A stretch of 38,561 nucleotides of DNA from assembly GCA_903918595.1 (NCBI GenBank), contig CAIXFB010000301.1, positions 1 to 38,561 of the forward strand, in the 5' to 3' direction. Shown piece after piece: positions 17,967 through 26,008 of this stretch. This DNA is from an uncultured Actinomycetes bacterium (GTDB lineage Bacteria; Actinomycetota; Actinomycetes; S36-B12). Made by a program: the position numbers and the translations under genes. Each line of letters opens with the position of its first letter. Position 1 is the first letter of the stretch. The notes beneath the pieces are model-generated. The model was not told the DNA's origin. It ran no database searches and worked only from the letters and a program-made list of their open reading frames with translations.

Positions 17967-18686
17967 ATGATCGGCATCTTGCCAGCGGCGGGGACAGCGA
18001 CTCGACTTGGTGGACTACCCAAATTCCTTCTCCCAGTAACGTCGAGTGAAGATACTTTGTTGCGACGCCATATTGAGGCGTTGAGAGGATCGGTTGACCA
18101 AGTGCTAATTCCTACCAGGCCGGAAAACGCCATGTTGATTGCACCGTACATCGATGATCTGGTGACTGTCCTTGTAATGGAAACCCAAACAATGTCTGAG
18201 ACGGTGTGTCGGGCACTGAGCTGGGTTGACGGATCAGGATTTCTATTGGGTATGCCTGACACCTTCTTTACTCGTTCCAATCCATACCTCAAGATCGCTG
18301 AATCCTTGTCACCAGGAATCGACATGGTCCTGGCGGCTTGGGCCATTGCGCCAGATCAGAGAGGGCAACTTGGACAAATTGACATTAGCGCAAACGGCAA
18401 TGTTCTGGATTCCGTTGACAAGGATCCGGAGTGCACTTTCCGATACTTTTGGGGAGCCATGGGGTTTCAAAAGCGCGTGTTAGCGGACATAGACCCAGGC
18501 ACAGCACATGTGGGCTATTCCATTCGGAGCTTGTTGGATCGTGGGGGCAACGTACTCGCCGTCGTGCAGGAAGGACGTTATATCGATAGCGGAACTCCTC
18601 AGGGATTTCGATTCGTCTTAGAAGAGGCGTTTGAGATTTCACGCTCTACCCTGACGCATGAGCGGGCCGAAGAGCCTGTTGTGTAG
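17967..18686 (+). CDS. Sugar-phosphate nucleotidyltransferase
   Basis: This 239-residue enzyme of the NTP_transferase fold would make a nucleotide sugar from a sugar-1-phosphate and an NTP. The N-terminus ILPAAGTATRLGGLPKFLLP is the glycine-rich nucleotide loop with the expected Lys. LLGMPDTFF (about 92-100) gives the metal-binding Asp, and YIDSGTPQGF near 210 is the typical C-terminal WxDxGTP-type element. Base and sugar cannot be predicted. The ATG at 17967 begins the conserved loop directly, as usual. The next gene on this strand has been replaced by IS debris. Confidence 0.85.
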   Translation: MIGILPAAGTATRLGGLPKFLLPVTSSEDTLLRRHIEALRGSVDQVLIPTRPENAMLIAPYIDDLVTVLVMETQTMSETVCRALSWVDGSGFLLGMPDTFFTRSNPYLKIAESLSPGIDMVLAAWAIAPDQRGQLGQIDISANGNVLDSVDKDPECTFRYFWGAMGFQKRVLADIDPGTAHVGYSIRSLLDRGGNVLAVVQEGRYIDSGTPQGFRFVLEEAFEISRSTLTHERAEEPVV

Positions 18687-18755
18687 TTTATCGGCAGTGA
18701 CCATAAGCAATAGACATCAATCTGTAGAGTTTGACGCTGTTGGAATGGTGGGACT

Positions 18756-19400
18756 TCTTCCCTATCTAATCCGGAGGAGTACCGTCGCGATGTTGTTTCG
18801 ATCGCGCGGAGAAATGAAATCTTCATTGCCCTGGGTTTTAAGGGTTTGGGAATTTTTCATGCCGTTAAGGGTAAGAGCCGCATCCATCTCTAACGACTAG
18901 AAGGCATTTTGTGTTCCAACACTATTCGCCCCAATCGCAAATCAGGCAAAAAACCCAGGACACCGGTCAATGCTGATTTACTCGAGTGTAATTTCACTGC
19001 TGAACACGTGAATGAGAAATGGGCCCTCGACATTATTAAAGAAATCAGAGGTTCTCAGAAGCGTTACTTGTGCGCAATCCTGTACTGCGTACCACTACGT
19101 TTCGTGGGACATATTCTAGTGTCTCTAGCATGAGATTATCTGTGGCCGTGAATGGTCTACGCCACTCAGTGAACGCATATATAACGGTAAAAATGATTCT
19201 TCACTCCGATCGGGGAGTCCAAGGTGGGTTCAATTGGTCGTCGTAACACCATCAGGTATTGGCGGTGTTCGATGATGGCAACGGAGGACTTCAGCAAAAA
19301 GACCATCGATGCTCTCGAGGGAGAGTGCCTCACGTGGATCGAATATTGGGTCTGCCAAGAATTCTATTTACGATATTGCAGCGAAGATGGTGGTGCCCGC
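18756..19400 (+). mobile_element. Scrambled remnant of a second IS3-family element
   Basis: Pieces of orfA and orfB occur in order but in different frames. NPEEYRRDVVSIARRNE (from 18768) matches the orfA N-terminus. FTAEHVNEKWALDI followed by KRYLCAI (frame of 18909-19133) matches the first-Asp region of orfB. MILHSDRG (19193-19216) is the second-Asp region, in a shifted frame. VGSIGR, MMATEDFSKK and LTWIEYWV, from 19224 in a third frame, correspond to GSMGR, AMESFF-L-K and TWIERTY. Several indels separate them, so it is much older than the element at 7468. Ends and inverted repeats were not found. Confidence 0.7.
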
Positions 19401-19504
19401 TTTTGGGTCGAGTTGTTTTTGGTGCGTGGCAACTGTTCGACCCAAACTTCGATGTGGAGGTGCTTGGCGCCGCAAAAATTCTCTAGTGAACTCGGTCGTT
19501 GACT

Positions 19505-20314
19505 TCATCTCGCGATAAATTGTTCGAAAGCTTTCTGTATTTGTTCATCAGTCGCCGCGTGAAACCACTCAGGCAAAGACTGTGTCCAGGTCTGATCGAA
19601 TTCCATAGGTGAGGATGATTCACCCAGCAAACTTTCCGTATCAAGCGGTTTATGTCCAAGTTTCCTCCAAACGACAGTTTGGTGACGACCGGATCCGACG
19701 TAGGTGTAATACTCTAAGTCTGGATGAGCTATTGAAAGCGTCTGGACAACCTTGTACACGTCTCCCATCCACGGTCGGGGGAAAGGCAAGTTGGAAGCAA
19801 TTGCCACACGAACTGCTTCCTTTTGGCTTGGGATTGCAGAAGCAGCATCAGCAGGTACCGTGTCGTCGATGAGAATAAAGCCACGAGGTCCCAAATGTTT
19901 AAGTGCGTTAAGTAAATCCCTGTAAGTTTGAGTAAACGCGTGAAGGCCATCCAGCAGCACGGCGTCAAAAGACACTCTTTGATCCAAACGCGCGAAAAAC
20001 TGGTCTGAGGTCACGCTGTGGAATGAAAGCCCTCGTGGAAGCCGGTCCAACGCGAATACAGGGCTTGGGTCAACTCCTGTGCGCCGCTCGGCGCGCACTG
20101 ACTCCAACGTCTCGCCGTGCGCCACTCCTATTTCGAGATACGAAATACCTAGGTTCAATTTCAAGAGCTCGTTGATGCGTGCTGCGGTTGCACTACCTGT
20201 GGAAAGATCCGGATTATTGTTCAATTCCCTCAAGTGCGCTTTCCCCATCATGCGAGAAAGTTTATGTCGCAATTGTCGAACCTTATTGCGTGCGCTAGTC
20301 GAAGTAGCATCCAC
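19505..20314 (-). CDS. Class I SAM-dependent methyltransferase (Methyltransf_24-like)
   Basis: This 269-residue protein has the SAM-binding motif SYLEIGVAHGETLE (about 58-71), an acidic loop FDAVLLDGLHAFTQTYRDL and GFILIDDTVP, the pattern of the Methyltransf_24 group found in glycan and antibiotic loci. It probably methylates a sugar or glycan hydroxyl; the substrate is unknown. Its end abuts the IS remnant (about 100 bases), and upstream lies the sugar O-methyltransferase pseudogene in the same orientation. The gene itself looks intact. Confidence 0.8.
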   Translation of the reverse strand: MDATSTSARNKVRQLRHKLSRMMGKAHLRELNNNPDLSTGSATAARINELLKLNLGISYLEIGVAHGETLESVRAERRTGVDPSPVFALDRLPRGLSFHSVTSDQFFARLDQRVSFDAVLLDGLHAFTQTYRDLLNALKHLGPRGFILIDDTVPADAASAIPSQKEAVRVAIASNLPFPRPWMGDVYKVVQTLSIAHPDLEYYTYVGSGRHQTVVWRKLGHKPLDTESLLGESSSPMEFDQTWTQSLPEWFHAATDEQIQKAFEQFIAR

Positions 20315-20358
20315 TTAAATCACCTCACCAAGCTAAAGAAACGACATTGAAAATTGTG

Positions 20359-21147
20359 CTACTGATTATGTCCCCACATCAACACATAATTGCTAGGGAA
20401 AGCTTCGTGGAATTCTGGCAGTATGTCTGGTTTGAGTGCTGCTGCCCACTCCTCCCGGCTCAAACGGTCAAAATCCCAACAGTCATGCATGATTAGAAAT
20501 CCACCCTTCGGATGCCTCAGGACCTTTTCAAAGCACTTGATTTGTAGTGGGTGACGTCATTCGGACAGTCCAGACATTAACAGAGTTGAATCCGGTTCAA
20601 GTTACTTGGTTCGGTCAAGAGTAATCAAATCGTGCCTTCCATTTAGTACAAGGCACTCCAAGTAACGAGCAGTTAATTTCAGTACTGGATCGAGATCGAA
20701 CATCACGTATGAATTTCCAATCCCAACGGCATCAAGCACCCGAGTCTGACCTCCATAGCCCACTTCGATCCCAGCAAGGCTTTGAATCTGCGAGATGTCA
20801 AAGTGAGTATTGATATCCGATGCGACTTTGAGATATCGAAGGGTGGTCGGACTCAATTCAACTTGACCCATCTCAGGGAGTTCAGGAGGGTTGTCTGCCA
20901 CCTTATTCTCCGCAACACGGGTGAGATGTTCTAGCCTGAGAGGCGGAATGCCCAGTGACTCTAAATGTCGAAAAATCTGCTTACCTTGCTCAACAGTGAG
21001 GTGCTCCAAGACCACCTGATATTTAGGGTCTGACCTGAAGCGATTGAACTTCCCCGCATCAGTACTTGCGCGTGCACAGAACTCTGGATAGGTACCATCG
21101 TCAGAGACGCTTCTCGCACTAGCAGTCGTAGCCGAAGCTTCATTTGA
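20359..21147 (-). pseudogene. Sugar O-methyltransferase pseudogene
   Basis: One minus-strand frame carries recognisable protein end to end. It runs from DDGTYPEFCARASTDAGKFN and RFRSDPKYQVVLEH, through SPTTLRYLKVASDI and EVGYGGQTRVLDAVG (SAM site), to VLRHPKGGFLIMHDCWDFDR and NYVLMWGHNQ at the end. This is the putative sugar O-methyltransferase family. An in-frame TAA (20602-20604) and TGA (20557-20559) interrupt it. No ATG, GTG or TTG lies between the upstream TAG and the conserved N-terminus except an internal GTG, so the start is lost too. A few residues also seem deleted around the nonsense codons. Confidence 0.8.
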
Positions 21148-21233
21148 CTAACGAGCCACGTTCTTCCTTAACTTGGACGTCGCCTCCGAACCTATACCCG
21201 TAAGGAGACACCACCGTTAGTTCTACCGAGATC

Positions 21234-22118
21234 ATGGTCAGCCAGTGCTGGTATCCTTCTCACGTGTCATTGACAGAGATAAATCTCGTCGACTCGTATT
21301 TTGCAAACGATGACTATTGCGTTGCTGGAGTCCTTTCGGACAGTATTGTGTGGCGGCGAGGAAATCACTTAGGCACTTTGCCCACGGTTATTACGCACGA
21401 AGACATGTATCGATATAATTATCATTCTGTTCCCAAATCCAAGAGGTTCGGGCTTCTTCTTGAATCACAGAGCATCGTTCCTCGCGTGTATTCCCGTGTG
21501 AGGAAAGTTATCCCTGACTATGAGATGGTCTTCACGCACAGTGAGAAGCTTTTAGAAGACTTCGAAAATACTCGCTGGATTCCGGGTGGTGGCATTTGGA
21601 TCGGCGGGACTTATGCAGGAGGACAAATTGGAGTGATCCCGAAGTCCCTGATGGTCTCAATGCTCACTTCGAACAAGTTGCAAACTCCACTTCATCGGCG
21701 CCGGTATCTGTGGGCATTGTGGTTGGAAAGCACAAAACTCAACGTCGATGTGTACAGGCAACATTGGCGAACTAATGCAAGAATTTCTACCTACGACACT
21801 CTCCGCGATTACAGGTATTCTATCGTCATTGAAAACTTCATTGATGACCGCTACTTCACTGAGAAGTTGTTGAATTGCTTTGCTACAGGCACTGTCCCGA
21901 TTTATCTTGGCGCCCGGAATCTTGATCATTTTTTCGATCCTGGTGGCTTTATCTCCTTCAATGGCTGGCGCGATCTGAGAAGAATCATTCCCAGCCTTAG
22001 TGAGAATGACTATTTGAGCCGCTTACCTGCAATTCACGCAAATCTTAAAAAAGCTCTCGAGTTTCGGTCAATTGAGGATTACATTTTTAACAATTACTTA
22101 GAGGGTAGGTCAGGCTGA
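21234..22118 (+). CDS. Alpha-1,3-fucosyltransferase-like glycosyltransferase (GT10)
   Basis: The C-terminal domain has the GT10 GDP-fucose-binding signature: YRYSIVIENFIDDRYFTEKL (193-212) followed by LNCFATGTVPIYLGARN, with the invariant Glu200-Asn201, Thr-Glu-Lys (209-211) and Gly-x-VP. The N-terminal domain is compact, as in bacterial members, and the length of 294 residues is within the family range. It would transfer L-fucose, or possibly colitose, from GDP. With the GT11 gene at 8959 it makes two transferases for GDP-6-deoxy-L-sugars in one locus. It stands alone among pseudogenes, which suggests it is still selected for. Confidence 0.82.
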   Translation: MVSQCWYPSHVSLTEINLVDSYFANDDYCVAGVLSDSIVWRRGNHLGTLPTVITHEDMYRYNYHSVPKSKRFGLLLESQSIVPRVYSRVRKVIPDYEMVFTHSEKLLEDFENTRWIPGGGIWIGGTYAGGQIGVIPKSLMVSMLTSNKLQTPLHRRRYLWALWLESTKLNVDVYRQHWRTNARISTYDTLRDYRYSIVIENFIDDRYFTEKLLNCFATGTVPIYLGARNLDHFFDPGGFISFNGWRDLRRIIPSLSENDYLSRLPAIHANLKKALEFRSIEDYIFNNYLEGRSG

Positions 22119-22470
22119 AATATCTTTCAACTCAACATGCAGAATTTGCGCAATTGCGATTCCAGCCCCGGGAATGGTCACGCGGCTGTTTCACATTTAT
22201 TCGGGTGAATCCTGGATATGGTGTGCTCACTCTTCTTCAGGAAGCGTACAGTGTGAGCGCACAGCATGCTTGCGGCACGCGAACCACGAACTTGATGTGG
22301 AGAACCAACCGCGTAGCGCTGTCGAAATAGGAACTGAAAGGGAAGCGGACAGCGCCATGCGAACTGGTGTGACTAGGTACATCTACACGTTTATGGACGC
22401 CCTGACTTGGATGCGACCCGCAACTAATTAAGGTTGCAGCCCAAGAGGACCGGCGGTAGAGACGACAGGT
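22119..22470 (+). other. Eroded stretch between GT10 and the frameshifted glycosyltransferase
   Basis: The plus frame starting directly after the GT10 stop reads a protein-like segment (GCFTFIRVNPGYGVLTLLQE, then TTNLMWRTNRVALSK) before a stop near 22330. I do not recognise it. An 85-codon frame at 22174-22431 overlaps it and looks spurious. Probably another gene remnant. Confidence 0.35.
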
Positions 22471-23314
22471 GTGGTCTTCTCAAAAGATCGACCCATACAA
22501 CTGGACGCGCTTCTCCGTTCATACAAGTTGGCAGTCACAGGTAATGCAAGATTGGAAATCATTTTCTCGGCCTCCTCAGAGCGGTACCTTGCCGCCTACG
22601 CGGAAGTGGAAGCGGCCCACGGATCAGATCAGATGACCTTCCACTCGGAGGCTACTTACGGTGCATTTCGAGGTACCCTTGAAACCGTCATGGCAGGTGT
22701 CGAGACAAAGACCATGTTTTTTGGTAGATGACATCCTGTTCATCCGCGAGTTAGACATCAGCGTTTTCGCCTCCCTTGCTTCGATCAACGTGATTCCGTC
22801 CATGAAGCTTGGCCGAAATATCACGTGGAGTTACATGTTCGGGCGTTCACAAGGTCAGCCGTCACTGAGAAAGCTTGACCTAAACGAGGATTGTGATCCG
22901 TTTGGGGAACAGCAAGATTCTGGAAACCTGTGGGTATGGCGTTGGAGGAACGGCCAATGTGACTGGGCCTACCCACTATCAGTTGACGGCAACATCTTCA
23001 TGACAGACGTGATTAGAGATTTGATAAGAGCTTGCGACTTTTCCTCACCAAATACTCTGGAGGCTGGGCTACAAGTATTTGCGGCGGAAGCCCAATTAAA
23101 TTGGGGCGTATGCTTTGATCACTCTAGGCTCGTGAACTTGCCGATCAACAAGGTTCAAGTCGATTACGAGAATCGCCATGGTTCAACACATCAGGATCTG
23201 CTCTTGGAGAAGTGGGTGAATGGCTACTACGTCGATTTACCGCTCGCCAGCGATCTGAAAATCACTAGTGTTCATACCGAGCTAGATTTGGTCTTCATGA
23301 AGCGCAGCTTGTAA
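22471..23314 (+). pseudogene. GT-A glycosyltransferase-like gene with a frameshift in a T6 run
   Basis: Two frames form one protein. The first, from GTG 22471, encodes VVFSKDRPIQLDALLRSYKL and continues to ETKTMFF. The second then supplies LVDDILFIRELDIS and the rest to the stop at 23312-23314. The join is exact if the T6 run at 22717-22722 held five T's, giving MFLVDDI and restoring the DD-type nucleotide-binding motif. The family has a VVFSKDRP opening and about 280 residues. The start may also be damaged, since relatives have a few residues before VVFSK and no strong ribosome site is seen. Alternatives to a dead gene are a sequencing error or slippage-dependent expression. Confidence 0.7.
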
Positions 23315-23424
23315 ACAGAATTTCCTGTCAATTGGTCCAGAGCACCATTGGCAGGAATGGTGCAGCGCCAGACCCTAGGTTGAGCATAATCCGCCAGTCT
23401 CATTAGTTACTTCCATTGAGTTGA

Positions 23425-24327
23425 TACCCTGCCTCTAAACGGATTCTCCTCAGTGGTGCTACTGGATTGCTTGGACAGTACCTGATCGCTTCCGCTCCTG
23501 CAGGTGCCGAGATTGTGGCACTGTCGCGTGACTCCAGCAGGCTTCCCGCTGCTGGTATCGCGCGAGCCGTGGATATTGACTTCCGTGACTCAGAGAACCT
23601 TGCTGTCCTTCTTGCAGATATCAGCCCTGACGTAATCATTCACACCGCCGCTGAGGGCAGTGTTGATGCAGTTCAAGGAAACAGCGCTGATTTCCAAGAC
23701 ATCAATGTCAAAGTTGGTGCCGATCTTGCCCGCTGGTGCCGCGACGTTGGTGCGCATTTGACTTTCGTCTCTTCCAACGCTGTCTTCGGTGGTTCATCGA
23801 CTGTATACTCTGATTACAGCCCCCTTCAATCGGTAAACGACTAGCGGCGACTTAAGGCGATGGCTGAGACTACGGTCCGCTCGATCCGGCCAAGTGCCTT
23901 CGTTCCCCGCCCCATCCTCTTGTATGGATGGCAACTTCACGGAATCCGCAGTAATCCCGTTGCTGATTGGGTCAGATCGCTGCGATTTTGATCGGGACTG
24001 CGCATAGTCAATGACGTCACCACCCAGCCGCTCGCTGCATCTGATGCGGCAATGGCCATCTGGCGTGGAGTAGGGGCGCAAACTACCGGACCGGTCAATT
24101 TAAGCGGCGGAACTTCACTGACACTCTATGAGTTTGCTCTCACAGTTGCCGAAGCCTTCAATTTGGATGCCGCTCTCATCGATCAAATATCAAGCCAAGC
24201 ACTGACAGGGCTTGCTCATCGACCGATGCAGGCGTCATTCGCTCTCAAGCGTATGATTAAACAACTGGGTTTCGAGCCCATGAGTCCGGCGATTGGTCTC
24301 CTGGCCACGCGTGAACAGGAGGTCTGA
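23425..24327 (+). pseudogene. RmlD-like (dTDP-4-dehydrorhamnose reductase family) SDR pseudogene
   Basis: A single frame gives KRILLSGATGLLGQYL (nucleotide-binding loop), DISPDVIIHTAAEGSVDAVQ, HLTFVSSNAVFGGSSTVYSD, then the Tyr-region equivalent VND-stop-RRLKAMAE, and later NDVTTQPLAASDAAMAIWRG and PVNLSGGTSLTLYEFA. A TAG at 23842-23844 hits the catalytic Tyr region itself (relatives read NDYGRLK) and a TGA lies at 23989-23991. No normal start codon precedes the glycine-rich loop after the TGA at 23422; the TTG 23467 is inside it. The gene is therefore dead as read. It would have reduced a nucleotide-linked 4-keto sugar. Confidence 0.82.
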
Positions 24328-24333
24328 AACCTG

Positions 24334-25188
24334 ATGTTCAGATCATCTTCTGGCAATGAGCCAACTGTCTCAGTCGTAATTCCCACCTATAACATGGAGA
24401 AGTATTTACCTCAGACACTCAAGTCCGTCAGTTCACAGACTTTGTCAAATATCGAGGTGATCGTGATTGATGATGGCTCAACCGATGGCACGGTCTCACT
24501 CATTCAACAATACTGTCTCGAGGATTCCCGAGTGAGACTTGTCAAACTGGCAAGCAACAGCAACCGTCCCGCGGTCCCCCGCAATAGGGGAATCGCGGAA
24601 TCAAGAGGAAAGTTTGTTGCGTTTCTCGATGCTGATGATTTATGGGTGCCTTGGAAACTTCAGCGTCAAGTCCAAGTGTTGGAAACCCATCCTGAACTAA
24701 CCATGGCGCATTCAGCCATGTGGATATATCCGGGTCGTAAGAGTTTAGAAACCCTGCGCCATCTCCCCAACCCAATTCACAGAAGTTCAATCACGAATTT
24801 GAAACGTTGGAATGCAGTCTCATGCTCATCTGCAATTGTGAGAAGGTGTGCATTGGTGGCTTTGGGTGGTTTTGATGAAAGTGTCGAACTCAGAGCGATT
24901 GAGGATTACCACCTCTGGTTGCGTCTTGGGATGGCTGGCCAGTTCGGGTTCATCACTGAGATTCATGGGTACTACCGAACTAATCCGTCCAGTACTTACG
25001 CCCTGGAGGACATGGCAGCTCGATTGCAGTACCTTCGGACTATTGGGCTAATTGATGCAGTTCCGGACACTCGGAGAACTCCAAGCAGGGTGCTGATTCG
25101 TGCCGCGGGCTATCCAGCATCTATCTATCGGTATGCGATCGAGGCTCCGATGCGACGAGCACTTGGGCGTTCTGCGAACGTTGCTTGA
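24334..25188 (+). CDS. GT2-family glycosyltransferase
   Basis: This 284-residue GT-A enzyme has SVVIPTYNMEKYLPQTLKSV at the N-terminus, VIVIDDGSTDGT (43-52) for nucleotide binding, VPRNRGIAESRGKFVAFLDA and the following DDLW as the DxD region (99-102), and a later EDYHLWLRLGMAG acceptor/catalytic segment. It is a typical inverting GT2 that adds a sugar to the lipid-linked glycan on the cytoplasmic side. ATG 24334 starts six bases after the end of the RmlD-like pseudogene, so both once formed an operon. It looks intact. Confidence 0.9.
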   Translation: MFRSSSGNEPTVSVVIPTYNMEKYLPQTLKSVSSQTLSNIEVIVIDDGSTDGTVSLIQQYCLEDSRVRLVKLASNSNRPAVPRNRGIAESRGKFVAFLDADDLWVPWKLQRQVQVLETHPELTMAHSAMWIYPGRKSLETLRHLPNPIHRSSITNLKRWNAVSCSSAIVRRCALVALGGFDESVELRAIEDYHLWLRLGMAGQFGFITEIHGYYRTNPSSTYALEDMAARLQYLRTIGLIDAVPDTRRTPSRVLIRAAGYPASIYRYAIEAPMRRALGRSANVA

Positions 25189-25310
25189 CACGGCGACTGG
25201 TGGAACTTTACAAATTGGAGTTACCCGAAGATAGTCCTTAGTTGTTCAAGTTCGATGGAAAAATTGAAAGCCATTTGAGCTTTAGATGATATGAGCCCTA
25301 GTCTTATCCC

Positions 25311-26006
25311 GTGCATACGTTGGAGATTAAGGTTCGACTTAGATCCCGGATCAGTGCCTTTAAGGACTCTGCACTGTTTTTTCTGAACCCGCCCAATTGG
25401 AATGCCTACCAATTCCAAGCGGTGCCTTTTGGTATAGAGGGATCACTCGCTTTTCATGATCTAGTGAATCGTTCCAATCAGTATTTGGAGTTCGGTTCAG
25501 GGGCCTCAACTATGGCAGTTGCGCAAACTTCAGTGCCCATGGTTGTTGTGGAGTCCGATTCACGCTTTCTCTCGACAGTGAAACGAAAGTGTCATGAAGT
25601 TCGGGAAGGATTATTGAGCAGTCGCATGGAATTTCTCCACGGAGATATTGGCCCAACAGGTCCCTGGGGAAAACCCATTTTCCCATCCGTGCCCAGGCCG
25701 AAAATCTGGAGGAACTATCCCCTTGCGCCGTGGACAGCCCTTGGCTCGGAATTTCAGTCAGACTTGATTCTGGTGGACGGACGCTTTCGGGTTGCGTGTG
25801 CTTTGGCTGTCGTCCTAAATCAGTCGGATTCCGATTGGGCTCTGCTTTTTGATGACTATGCAGACAGACCGCATTACAGGCCAATTGAGTCTTTCGCCGA
25901 ATTGGTTTCGATGCATGGCCGTATGGCGGAGTTTCGACCCAAAAAGCAGGTGTCGCGCCGCTTAGCCAGTAAGGCATTTGAAAAATTTGTTTCGGATTGG
26001 CGCTAG
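25311..26006 (+). CDS. Class I SAM-dependent methyltransferase-like protein
   Basis: The 231-residue protein starts at GTG 25311. NQYLEFGSGASTMAVAQ is a SAM-binding loop, ESDSRFL follows with the acidic residue, and DLILVDGRFRVACALAVV and LLFDDYADRPHY form the later conserved strands. This pattern occurs in uncharacterised methyltransferase-like proteins of glycan clusters. Whether it methylates a sugar is not known. Its stop lies two bases from the end of the convergent asparagine synthase-like gene. Upstream 120 bases hold no other gene. Confidence 0.72.
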   Translation: MHTLEIKVRLRSRISAFKDSALFFLNPPNWNAYQFQAVPFGIEGSLAFHDLVNRSNQYLEFGSGASTMAVAQTSVPMVVVESDSRFLSTVKRKCHEVREGLLSSRMEFLHGDIGPTGPWGKPIFPSVPRPKIWRNYPLAPWTALGSEFQSDLILVDGRFRVACALAVVLNQSDSDWALLFDDYADRPHYRPIESFAELVSMHGRMAEFRPKKQVSRRLASKAFEKFVSDWR

Positions 26007-26008
26007 CA

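Noticed and set aside
18658..18900. 80-codon plus-strand frame after the nucleotidyltransferase
   Set aside because: A different frame of the same DNA reads the start of an IS3 orfA (EEYRRDVV), so this frame is a shadow of IS debris.
20359..24327. Reassigned stop codons explaining the read-through frames
   Set aside because: TAA, TAG and TGA all occur as interruptions, and all three also end intact genes normally in this window.
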